A stretch of DNA of 64,000 nucleotides from Diprion similis. Taxonomy: Eukaryota > Arthropoda > Insecta > Hymenoptera > Diprionidae. Below are positions 22,965 to 33,545 of the stretch, piece after piece. The stretch spans positions 478,501-542,500 of the forward strand of contig NC_060107.1 in the NCBI RefSeq assembly GCF_021155765.1, in the 5' to 3' direction. The notes under the pieces were generated by a model that made no database searches, was not told the DNA's origin, and worked only from the letters and a program-made list of their open reading frames with translations. The position numbers and the translations under genes were made by a program. The stretch's first letter is position 1. Each line of letters opens with the position of its first letter.

Positions 22965-25150
22965 CTAAGAAGTTACAGGCGAAAAACTGCTGATTTTTGT
23001 AGTCATATCTCTGCTGTTGGTTCTACGCTCTTTTGCATGTGTTTTTTGAGTTCCTGGGGGTCGATTTACTCTAGAAAGGGTCATACAAATCGATTCCGGA
23101 ACGAGAAATTTTCGACTCTCAAAATGAGGAAAAAAACTAAGGCTAACCCCTTTGGATTTTTGGCCAGAATTTCGACGAGTTTGAAAAGTGCTGCGATTAT
23201 TTTTTTCAGGCACTATTCCGCCGTAATTTTGCGAGAGGAATCGATTGGGCGCAGTCCCAATACGCTGCGAGCAACGCCTGAGAAGTTACAGGCGGAAAAC
23301 TGCTGATTTTTGTGCTCATTTCTCTGCTGTTGGTCCTACGCTCTCTTGCATGTGTTTTTTGAGTTCCTGGGGGTCGATTTACTCTAGAAAGGGTCATACA
23401 AATCGATTCCGAAACGAGAAATTTTCGGCTCTGAAAATGAGGAAAAAACTAAGGCTAACCCCTTTGGATTTTTGGCCAAAATTTCGACGAGTTTGAAAAG
23501 TGCTGCGATTATTTTTCTCAGGCACTATTCCGACGTAATTTTGCGAGAGGAATCGATTAGGCGCAGTCTTAATACGCTGCGAGCAACGCCTAAGAAGTTA
23601 CAGGCGGAAAACTGCTGATTTTTGTGCTCATTTCTCTGCTGTTGGTCCTACGCTCTTTTGCATGTGTTTTTTGAGTTCCTGGGGGTCGATTTACTCTGGT
23701 AAGGGTCATACAAATCGATTCCGAAACGAGAAATTTTCGGCTCTGAAAATGAGGAAAAAACTAAGGCTAACCCCTTTGGATTTTTGGCCAAAATTTCGAC
23801 GAGTTTGAAAAGTGCTGCAATTATTTTTCTCAGGCACTATTCCGACGTAATTTTGCGAGAGGAATCGATTAAGCGCAGTCCCAATACGCTGCGAGCAACG
23901 CCTGAGAAGTTACAGGCGGAAAACTGCTGATTTTTGTGCTCATTTCTCTGCTGTTGGTCCTACGCTCTTTTGCATGTGTTTTTTGAGTTCCTGGGGGTCG
24001 ATTTACTCTAGAAAGGGTCATACAAATCGATTCCGAAACGAGAAATTTTTGGCTCCGAAAATGAGGAAAAAACTAAGGCTAACCCCTTTGGATTTTTGGT
24101 CAAAATTTCGACAAGTTTGAAAAGTGCTGCGATTATTTTTTTCAGGCACTATTCTGACGTAATTTCGCGAGAGGAATCGATTAGGCGCAGTCTTAATACG
24201 CTGCGAGCAACGCCTAAGAAGTTACAGGCGAAAAACTGCTGATTTTTGTAGTCATATCTCTGCTGTTGGTTCAACGCTCTTTTGCATGTGTTTTTTGAGT
24301 TCCTGGGGGTCGATTTACTCTGGTAAGGGTCATACAAATCGATTCCGAAACGAGAAATTTTTGGCTCCGAAAATGAGGAAAAAACTAAGGCTAACCCCTT
24401 TGGATTTTTGGTCAAAATTTCGACAAGTTTGAAAAGTGCTGCGATTATTTTTTTCAGGCACTATTCCGACGTAATTTCGCGAGAGGAATCGATTAGGCGC
24501 AGTCTTAATACGCTGCGAGCAACGCCTAAGAAGTTACAGGCGAAAAACTGCTGATTTTTGTAGTCATATCTCTGCTGTTGGTTCAACGCTCTTTTGCATG
24601 TGTTTTTTGAGTTCCTGGGGGTCGATTTACTCTAGAAAGGGTCATACAAATCGATTCCGGAACGAGAAATTTTCGGCTCTCAAAATGAGGAAAAAAACTA
24701 AGGCTAACCCCTTTGGATTTTTGGCCAGAATTTCGACGAGTTTGAAAAGTGCTGCGATTATTTTTTTCAGGCACTATTCCGCTGTAATTTTGCGAGAGGA
24801 ATCGATTAGGCGCAGTCCCAATACGCTGCGAGCAACGCCTGAGAAGTTACAGGCGGAAAACTGCTGATTTTTGTGCTCATTTCTCTGCTGTTGGTCCTAC
24901 GCTCTTTTGCATGTGTTTTTTGAGTTCCTGGGGGTCGATTTACTCTGGAAAGGGTCATTCAAATCGATTCCGAAACGAGAAATTTTCGGCTCTGAAAATG
25001 AGGAAAAAACTAAGGCTAACCCCTTTGGATTTTTGGTCAAAATTTCGACAAGTTTGAAAAGTGCTGCGATTATTTTTTTCAGGCACTATTCCGACGTAAT
25101 TTCGCGAGAGGAATCGATTAGGCGCAGTCTTAATACGCTGCGAGCAACGC
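22965..25150 (+). repeat. Satellite higher-order repeat, rearranged 7-mer (2,186 bp)
   Basis: It begins like the 9-mer for five monomers, then the GTTCAACGC monomer is repeated (near 24270 and 24582), one plain monomer follows, and the GTGGTCATATC, plain and CTGGGAGTCG monomers are absent. The extra monomer is a hybrid of neighbouring types, as expected from unequal exchange. Confidence 0.8.
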
Positions 25151-27960
25151 CTAAGAAGTTACAGGCGAAAAACTGCTGATTTTTGTAGTCATATCTCTGC
25201 TGTTGGTTCTACGCTCTTTTGCATGTGTTTTTTGAGTTCCTGGGGGTCGATTTACTCTAGAAAGGGTCATACAAATCGATTCCGGAACGAGAAATGTTCG
25301 ACTCTCAAAATGAGGAAAAAAACTAAGGCTAACCCCTTTGGATTTTTGGCCAGAATTTCGACGAGTTTGAAAAGTGCTGCGATTATTTTTTTCAGGCACT
25401 ATTCCGCCGTGATTTTGCGAGAGGAATCGATTGGGCGCAGTCCCAATACGCTGCGAGCAACGCCTGAGAAGTTACAGGCGGAAAACTGCTGATTTTTGTG
25501 CTCATTTCTCTGCTGTTGGTCCTACGCTCTCTTGCAAGTTTTTTTTGAGTTCCTGGGGGTCGATTTACTCTAGAAAGGGTCATACAAATCGATTCCGAAA
25601 CGAGAAATTTTCGGCTCTGAAAATGAGGAAAAAACTAAGGCTAACCCCTTTGGATTTTTGGCCAAAATTTCGACGAGTTTGAAAAGTGCTGCGATTATTT
25701 TTCTCAGGCACTATTCCGACGTAATTTTGCGAGAGGAATCGATTAGGCGCAGTCTTAATACGCTGCGAGCAACGCCTAAGAAGTTACAGGCGGAAAACTG
25801 CTGATTTTTGTGCTCATTTCTCTGCTGTTGGTCCTACGCTCTTTTGCATGTGTTTTTTGAGTTCCTGGGGGTCGATTTACTCTGGTAAGGGTCATACAAA
25901 TCGATTCCGAAACGAGAAATTTTCGGCTCTGAAAATGAGGAAAAAACTAAGGCTAACCCCTTTGGATTTTTGGCCAAAATTTCGACGAGTTTGAAAAGTG
26001 CTGCAATTATTTTTCTCAGGCACTATTCCGACGTAATTTTGCGAGAGGAATCGATTAAGCGCAGTCCCAATACGCTGCGAGCAACGCCTGAGAAGTTACA
26101 GGCGGAAAACTGCTGATTTTTGTGCTTATTTCTCTGCTGTTGGTCCTACGCTCTTTTCCATGTGTTTTTTGAGTTCCTGGGGGTCGATTTACTCTAGAAA
26201 GGGTCATACAAATCGATTCCGAAACGAGACATTTTTGGCTCCGAAAATGAGGAAAAAACTAAGGCTAACCCCTTTGGATTTTTGGTCAAAATTTCGACAA
26301 GTTTGAAAAGTGCTGCGATTATTTTTTTCAGGCACTATTCCGACGTAATTTCGCGAGAGGAATCGATTAGGCGCAGTCCTAATACGCTGCGAGCAACGCC
26401 TAAGAAGTTACAGGCGAAAAACTGCTGATTTTTGTAGTCATATCTCTGCTGTTGGTTTAACGCTCTTTTGCATGTGTTTTTTGAGTTCCTGGGGGTCGAT
26501 TTACTCTAGAAAGGGTCATACAAATCGATTCCGGAACGAGAAATTTTCGGCTCTCAAAATGAGGAAAAAAACTAAGGCTAACCCCTTTGGATTTTTGGCC
26601 AAAATTTCGACGAGTTTGAAAAGTGCTGCGATTATTTTTTTCAGGCACTATTCCGCTGTAATTTTGCAAGAGGAATCGATTAGGCGCAGTCCCAATACGC
26701 TGCGAGCAACGCCTGAGAAGTTACAGGCGGAAAACTGCTGATTTTTGTGCTCATTTCTCTGCTGTTGGTCCTACGCTCTTTTGCATGTGTTTTTTGAGTT
26801 CCTGGGGGTCGATTTACTCTGGAAAGGGTCATACAAATCGATTCCGAAACGAGAAATTTTCGGCTCTGAAAATGAGGAAAAAACTAAGGCTAACCCCTTT
26901 GGATTTTTGGTCAAAATTTCGACAAGTTTGAAAAGTGCTGCGATTATTTTTTTCAGGCACTATTCCGACGTAATTTCGCGAGAGGAATCGATTAAGCGCA
27001 GTCTTAATACGCTGCGAGCAACGCCTAAGAAGTTATAGGCGAAAAACTGCTGATTTTTGTGGTCATATCTCTGCTGTTGGTTCTACGCTCTTTTGCATGT
27101 GTTTTTTGAGTTCCTGGGGGTCGATTTACTCTAGAAAGGGTCATACAAATCGATTCCGGAACGAGAAATTTTTGGCTCTCAAAATGAGGAAAAAACTAAG
27201 GCTAACCCCTTTGGATTTTTGGCCAGAATTTCGACGAGTTTGGAAAGTGCTGCGATTATTTTTTTCAGACACTATTCCGACGTAATTTTGCGAGAGGAAT
27301 CGATTAAGCGCAGTCCCAATACGCTGCGAGCAACGCCTGAAAAGTTACAGGCGGAAAACTGCTGATTTTTGTGCTCATTTCTCTGCTGTTGGTCCTACGC
27401 TCTTTTGCATGTGTTTTTTGAGTTCCTGGGGGTCGATTTACTCTGGTTAGGGTCATACAAATCGATTTCGAAACGAGAAATTTTCGGCTCTGAAAATGAG
27501 GAAAAAACTAAGGCTAACCCCTTTGGATTTTTGGCCAAAATTTCGACGAGTTTGAAAAAGGCTGCGATTATTTTTCTCAGGCACTATTCCGACGTAATTT
27601 TGCGAGAGGAATCGATTAAGCGCAGTCCCAATACGCTGCGAGCAACGCCTGAGAAGTTACAGGCGGAAAACTGCTGATTTTTGTGCTCATTTCTCTGCTG
27701 TTGGTCCTACGCTCTTTTGCATGTGTTTTTTGAGTTCCTGGGAGTCGATTTACTCTAGAAAGGGTCATACAAATCGATTCCGAAACGAGAAATTTTTGGC
27801 TCCGAAAATGAGGAAAAAACTAAGGCTAACCCCTTTGGATTTTTGGTCAAAATTTCGACAAGTTTGAAAAGCGCTGCGATTATTTTTTTCAGGCACTATT
27901 CCGACGTAATTTCGCGAGAGGAATCGATTAGGCGCAGTCTTAATACGCTGCGAGCAACGC
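25151..27960 (+). repeat. Satellite higher-order repeat, 9-mer copy 2 (2,810 bp)
   Basis: It matches the 20155-22964 block monomer by monomer, including the CTCTCTTGC variant in the second and CTGGGAGTCG in the ninth. Private changes (CTCTTGCAAG near 25535, TGCTTATTTC near 26125, GTTTAACGC near 26456) show it is not a recent assembly duplicate. Confidence 0.82.
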
Positions 27961-30900
27961 CTAAGAAGTTACAGGCGAAAAACTGCTGATTTTTGTAGTC
28001 ATATCTCTGCTGTTGGTTCTACGCTCTTTTGCATGTGTTTTTTGAGTTCCTGGGGGTCGATTTACTCTAGAAAGGGTCATACAAATCGATTTCGGAACGA
28101 GAAATTTTCGACTCTCAAAATGAGGAAAAAAACTAAGGCTAACCCCTTTGGATTTTTGGCCAGAATTTCGACGAGCTTGAAAAGTGCTGCGATTATTTTT
28201 TTCAGGCACTATTCCGCCGTAATTTTGCGAGAGGAATCGATTGGGCGCAGTCCCAATACGCTGCGAGCAACGCCTAAGAAGTTATAGGCGAAAAACTGCT
28301 GATTTTTGTGGTCATATCTCTGCTGTTGGTTCTACGCTCTTTTGCATGTGTTTTTTGAGTTCCTGGGGGTCGATTTACTCTAGAAAGGGTCATACAAATC
28401 GATTCCGGAACGAGAAATTTTTGGCTCTCAAAATGAGGAAAAAACTAAGGCTAACCTCTTTGGATTTTTGGCCAGAATTTCGACGAGTTTGGAAAGTGCT
28501 GCGATTATTTTTTTCAGACACTATTCCGACGTAATTTTGCGAGAGGAATCGATTAAGCGCAGTCCCAATACGCTGCGAGCAACGCCTGAAAAGTTACAGG
28601 CGGAAAACTGCTGATTTTTGTGCTCATTTCTCTGCTGTTGGTCCTATGCTCTTTTGCATGTGTTTTTTGAGTTCCTGGGGGTCGATTTACTCTGGTAAGG
28701 GTCATACAAATCGATTCCGAAACGAGAAATTTTCGGCTCTGAAAATGAGGAAAAAACTAAGGCTAACCCCTTTGGATTTTTGGCCAAAATTTCGACGAGT
28801 TTGAAAAAGGCTGCGATTATTTTTCTCAGGCACTATTCCGACGTAATTTTGCGAGAGGAATCGATTGGGCGCAGTCCCAATACGCTGCGAGCAACGCCTG
28901 AGAAGTTACAGGCGGAAAACTGCTGATTTTTGTGCTCATTTCTCTGCTGTTGGTCCTACGCTCTTTTGCATGTGTTTTTTGAGTTCCTGGGGGTCGATTT
29001 ACTCCAGTAAGGGTCATACAAATCGATTCCGAAACGAGAAATTTTTGGCTCCGAAAATGAGGAAAAAACTAAGGCTAACCCCTTTGGATTTTTGGTCAAA
29101 ATTTCGACAAGTTTGAAAAGTGCTGCGATTATTTTTTTCAGGCACTATTCCGACGTAATTTCGCGAGAGGAATCGATTAGGCGCAGTCTTAATACGCTGC
29201 GAGCAACGCCTAAGAAGTTACAGGCGAAAAACTGCTGATTTTTGTAGTCATATCTCTGCTGTTGGTTCTACGCTCTTTTGCATGTGTTTTTTGAGTTCCT
29301 GGGGGTCGATTTACTCTAGAAAGGGTCATACAAATCGATTTCGGAACGAGAAATTTTCGACTCTCAAAATGAGGAAAAAAACTAAGGCTAACCCCTTTGG
29401 ATTTTTGGCCAGAATTTCGACGAGCTTGAAAAGTGCTGCGATTATTTTTTTCAGGCACTATTCCGCCGTAATTTTGCGAGAGGAATCGATTGGGCGCAGT
29501 CCCAATACGCTGCGAGCAACGCCTAAGAAGTTATAGGCGAAAAACTGCTGATTTTTGTGGTCATATCTCTGCTGTTGGTTCTACGCTCTTTTGCATGTGT
29601 TTTTTGAGTTCCTGGGGGTCGATTTACTCTAGAAAGGGTCATACAAATCGATTCCGGAACGAGAAATTTTTGGCTCTCAAAATGAGGAAAAAACTAAGGC
29701 TAACCCCTTTGGATTTTTGGCCAGAATTCCGACGAGTTTGGAAAGTGCTGCGATTATTTTTTTCAGACACTATTCCGACGTAATTTTGCGAGAGGAATCG
29801 ATTAAGCGCAGTCCCAATACGCTGCGAGCAACGCCTGAAAAGTTACAGGCGGAAAACTGCTGATTTTTGTGCTCATTTCTCTGCTGTTGGTCCTACGCTC
29901 TTTTGCATGTGTTTTTTGAGTTCCTGGGGGTCGATTTACTCTGGTAAGGGTCATACAAATCGATTCCGAAACGAGAAATTTTCGGCTCTGAAAATGAGGA
30001 AAAAACTAAGGCTAACCCCTTTGGATTTTTTGCCAAAATTTCGACGAGTTTGAAAAAGGCTGCGATTATTTTTCTCAGGCACTATTCCGACGTAATTTTG
30101 CGAGAGGAATCGATTAAGCGCAGTCCCAATACGCTGCGAGCAACGCCTGAGAAGTTACAGGCGGAAAACTGCTGATTTTTGTGCTCATTTCTCTGCTGTT
30201 GGTCCTACGCTCTTTTGCATGTGTTTTTTGAGTTCCTGGGGGTCGATTTACTCTAGAAAGGGTCATACAAATCGATTCCGAAACGAGAAATTTTTGGCTC
30301 CGAAAATGAGGAAAAAACTAAGGCTAACCCCTTTGGATTTTTGGTCAAAATTTCGACAAGTTTGAAAAGTGCTGCGATTATTTTTTTCAGGCACTATTCC
30401 GACGTAATTTCGCGAGAGGAATCGATTAGGCGCAGTCTTAATACGCTGCGAGCAACGCCTAAGAAGTTACAGGCGAAAAACTGCTGATTTTTGTAGTCAT
30501 ATCTCTGCTGTTGGTTCTACGCTCTTTTGCATGTGTTTTTTGAGTTCCTGGGGGTCGATTTACTCTAGAAAGGGTCATACAAATCGATTCCGGAACGAGA
30601 AATTTTCGACTCTCAAAATGAGGAAAAAAACTAAGGCTAACCCTTTTGGATTTTTGGCCAGAATTTCGACGAGCTTGAAAAGTGCTGCGATTATTTTTTT
30701 CAGGCACTATTCCGCCGTAATTTTGCGAGAGGAATCGATTGGGCGCAGTCCCAATACGCTGCGAGCAACGCCTGAGAAGTTACAGGCGGAAAACTGCTGA
30801 TTTTTGTGCTCATTTCTCTGCTGTTGGTCCTACGCTCTCTTGCATGTGTTTTTTGAGTTCCTGGGGGTCGATTTACTCTAGAAAGGGTCATACAAATCGA

Positions 30901-31285
30901 TTCCGAAACGAGAAATTTTCGGCTCTGAAAATGAGGAAAAAACTAAGGCTAACCCCTTTGGATTTTTGGCCAAAATTTCGACGAGTTTGAAAAGTGCTGC
31001 GATTATTTTTCTCAGGCACTATTCCGACGTAATTTTGCGAGAGGAATCGATTAGGCGCAGTCTTAATACGCTGCGAGCAACGCCTAAGAAGTTACAGGCG
31101 GAAAACTGCTGATTTTTGTGCTCATTTTTCTGCTGTTGGTCCTACGCTCTTTTGCATGTGTTTTTTGAGTTCCTGGGGGTCGATTTACTCTGGTAAGGGT
31201 CATACAAATCGATTCCGAAACGAGAAATTTTCGGCTCTGAAAATGAGAAAAAAAATAAGGCTAACCCCTTTGGATTTTTGGTCAA
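27961..31285 (+). repeat. Satellite higher-order repeat, 4-mer block
   Basis: Two copies of a 1,249-base, four-monomer unit (27961-29209 and 29210-30458) share variants such as ACAAATCGATTTCGG and GACGAGCTTG. A third copy starts at 30459 but takes the CTCTCTTGC second monomer of the 9-mer instead, and the array then runs into decayed monomers. The 4-mer looks like a contracted 9-mer (first monomer joined to its seventh to ninth). Confidence 0.8.
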
Positions 31286-31830
31286 AATTTTGACGATTCT
31301 GAAAAGCCCTACGAATAATACCTCGAGGCACTTGTCTGTCGTTATTTCGCAAGAGAAATCGATCAAATGCAGCTCCAATACGCTGCGAGTCACCCATGTA
31401 AAAATACAGCTTAAAAAACGCTTTTTCTGATGTGTTATTTCAGTCCCTTGGGATCTAATCAGTCCAGAGAGGGTCACACTAATCGATTTCAAGACAAAAG
31501 ATATTTTATCCTGTAAAATTCAAGACTAGCCCCCTCGGGTACGTGGTGAAAATTCGAAAAGTTTGAAAAGTTCGAAACAACTCTCTGTCACACCATCTTC
31601 ACGTATTCCTACGACGCGAATTGATTGCTTGCAATTTGAATGCACTGCGAGCAAGCGGGTTACGAGTTACAGCAAGAAAAAACAAACGATAAAGATTTTT
31701 AGCATTTCCCATCGCATGCCATAGATGTCATTTGAGGCTTCTTCATCGTCCAATTAGTCCAAACAGCGTCTATTGAGTCGATTCTCAGAGGAAATAGTTC
31801 TTCCTTCAAATATTCGAAAAAATTGAACTG
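31286..31830 (+). repeat. Decayed satellite monomers, right edge
   Basis: After GGTCAAAATTTTGACG the satellite continues as two increasingly mutated monomers. The first keeps CCAATACGCTGCGAG, GAGAGGGTCACACTAATCGAT; the second keeps only blocks such as CACTGCGAGCAAGCGGG, GAGTTACAGCAAG and CCAATTAGTCCAAACAG. Similarity fades by about 31830. Confidence 0.8.
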
Positions 31831-33342
31831 TTGAGTGTTCCATGCAAATATCCACAAAACTTTGCAACAAATTCACTTTGCTACTGATCTATGTAATTTT
31901 GCGTTTGAAAACAAATGCGCATATTTTTATACCGTTATGAGCGCCGGGTTAATCTGATCAATCATAGACGTGAGTATAAGATTTGAAACAAAAATCCACC
32001 GAACCCCAGATCTTATATTTCTTTGTAGGTTTTTTCAGACAATTGAAAATCTTATATATGCATAATTTGCTGAGATATCGGTTTCCAGTCTCCTGTATTG
32101 ATCATGTGACAATTGCTTCTAATATTTTTCGGCATGACCATATGTATCATCTGGCAAACCTCCATTACTATGAACCCAAGTCAGTTCGAGGTATATCCGA
32201 ATCTAGCACTTTGATTAGTACACACTAATTATTACTCACATAAACAGATTAATTTTGAAGTTCAATTTATTGTTAACATGTAATACATTTTTACATTGTT
32301 CATAATTATGGGCATGCGACGTAAGATTGGTTAATGCTTTGATGTTGAAGCACCTATATTTACGTCTCTATTACCAATCATACGTGGCATATCACCATTT
32401 TCTATCGTTTTCTTAAAAATATAATAAGATTCGTATAATATGTTTATACTTAAGTATAAAGCAACATATATATGTGTTTACTGTTATTATAATAAATACT
32501 TAATATAATTCTCACAAACTTATCCTCGATTACGAACTTAGTAATTGTAATAATAATAATTTTCATGTCCAATATATAAATAAAATGTGGTTTATCCAAT
32601 AACCATTGTACATACTTTACAATAATTTTCCCTCATAATTCGCAAACACGCTAACTCTCATAATAACATATGTCTGTGCAAAGCTAGTACACATTTATCA
32701 CTCTTGCACTCGTTATATTTATTAAGTCTCGGGGATAATAATTAAATTTGTATTTTCGGGCTCGAGTCATAAGGTATTTGCTAATGTCCTCATGCTTTTT
32801 TCAGTTTTTTTGACAGACCAACGCTCTGCGTATATAGAGCTTCACGAAGTTTAGGTCTTATCTGTTTGCAAGTAACTGTCAGCGAATATATATATCAATG
32901 TAGACCTCGAACGTAATCTTCAAGTCTTCATAGATACACGTCCATCGTCTGAATATTGTGGTAAATTTTCTATAAATATTAATAAAATATTCAATTTTTT
33001 CAACGATTATAAAAATTACCTGCAACTCCTAAGCCTTTTAGATGATTAAAGTATCCGGCGAGTTGCAGAAGTTTCGTTTTTTATTTCTAGTCGGTAAAAG
33101 TCAGAAAATTCTCAAGATTGGTCCTTTAAAAAATATTTACATTCTCAGGTTGTCGGTTATTTCCGACGTTTGTCTACGTGAACATGGATTTTGTATTGCA
33201 ACAGTGACAATGAAGGATTTGATGATTAAATGTTTCATTGCCCCCGTTGGCGAAAACATTCATTTAGTAGATATGGCTTTGTCAGTTGATTCTGATTGCA
33301 ATACAAGATCACAACTATTTTCATTAGGTACGAAAGAAATGC
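31831..33342. other. sls 3' untranslated region and flank
   Basis: AT-rich sequence downstream of the sls stop codon on the minus strand. TTTATT at 32718-32723 (AATAAA on the minus strand) is one of several candidate polyadenylation signals, placing the UTR at roughly 0.6 kb. Plus-strand frames at 31983-32228 and 33042-33350 have no domain; the second is antisense to the UTR. Confidence 0.5.
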
Positions 33343-33545
33343 TTATTTAAAGAGTTGATTAGCGTAATGCCATATCCTGAAGAAGTACTCATCCTTCCGT
33401 AGTAGGCGTAATCTTGCATAAGAATGAATATCGGCATCCATATTGTGTTCTCTGAGCCAGGAACTTGTGTTTTCTGTACTATAACTCAGAGAGGCTGTTT
33501 CTCCTCTATCAGTTGCTTCTGCAACTGGTTCGATGACCGACAATT
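33343..33545 (-). CDS. sls: sls last exon, unique C-terminal tail
   Basis: After CTCGCAG the exon completes a Glu codon and encodes 66 more residues: LSVIEPVAEATDRGET at the start, SSWLREHNMDADIHSYA in the middle and DEYFFRIWHYANQLFK at the end, then TAA. It is not an Ig or Fn3 fold. The aromatic end, rich in Trp, Tyr and Phe, looks like a short linear docking peptide, which is inference. Confidence 0.88.

Larger units (their letters stand above)
17836..31285 (+). repeat. 312-bp satellite DNA array, about 43 monomers
   Basis: A head-to-tail array in which the same landmarks (CTCTGCTGTTGG, CTGGGGGTCGATTTACTC, AAGGGTCATACAAATCG, CTAACCCCTTTGGATTTTTG, CAATACGCTGCGAGCAACG) recur every 312 or 313 bases. 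Monomers differ by few substitutions, so the array is young or actively homogenised. 312 is divisible by three, which creates runs of similar open frames of about 60-104 codons in several frames, but each monomer carries stops and I do not regard them as genes. Each monomer contains AATCGATTCC and, 138 bases on, its inverted complement GGAATCGATT. The array lies between ArfGAP1 and the 3' end of sls, in apparently gene-bearing DNA. Confidence 0.97.

Noticed and set aside
17836-31285. Repeated frames of 60-104 codons in the satellite on both strands
   Set aside because: 312 bp is a multiple of three, so each frame recurs; every monomer carries stops and the frames shift at 313-bp monomers. No conserved protein sense.
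17836-31285. CRISPR array or rDNA spacer as an explanation for the tandem repeat
   Set aside because: There are no unique spacers between short repeats, and no ribosomal sequence nearby; units are contiguous 312-bp monomers in an animal genome.
31983-32228. 81-codon plus-strand frame between satellite and sls
   Set aside because: No domain, no neighbours in phase, AT-rich context.
33042-33350. 102-codon plus-strand frame overlapping the sls stop
   Set aside because: It is antisense to the sls 3' end and UTR, has no recognisable domain and no splice or codon support.
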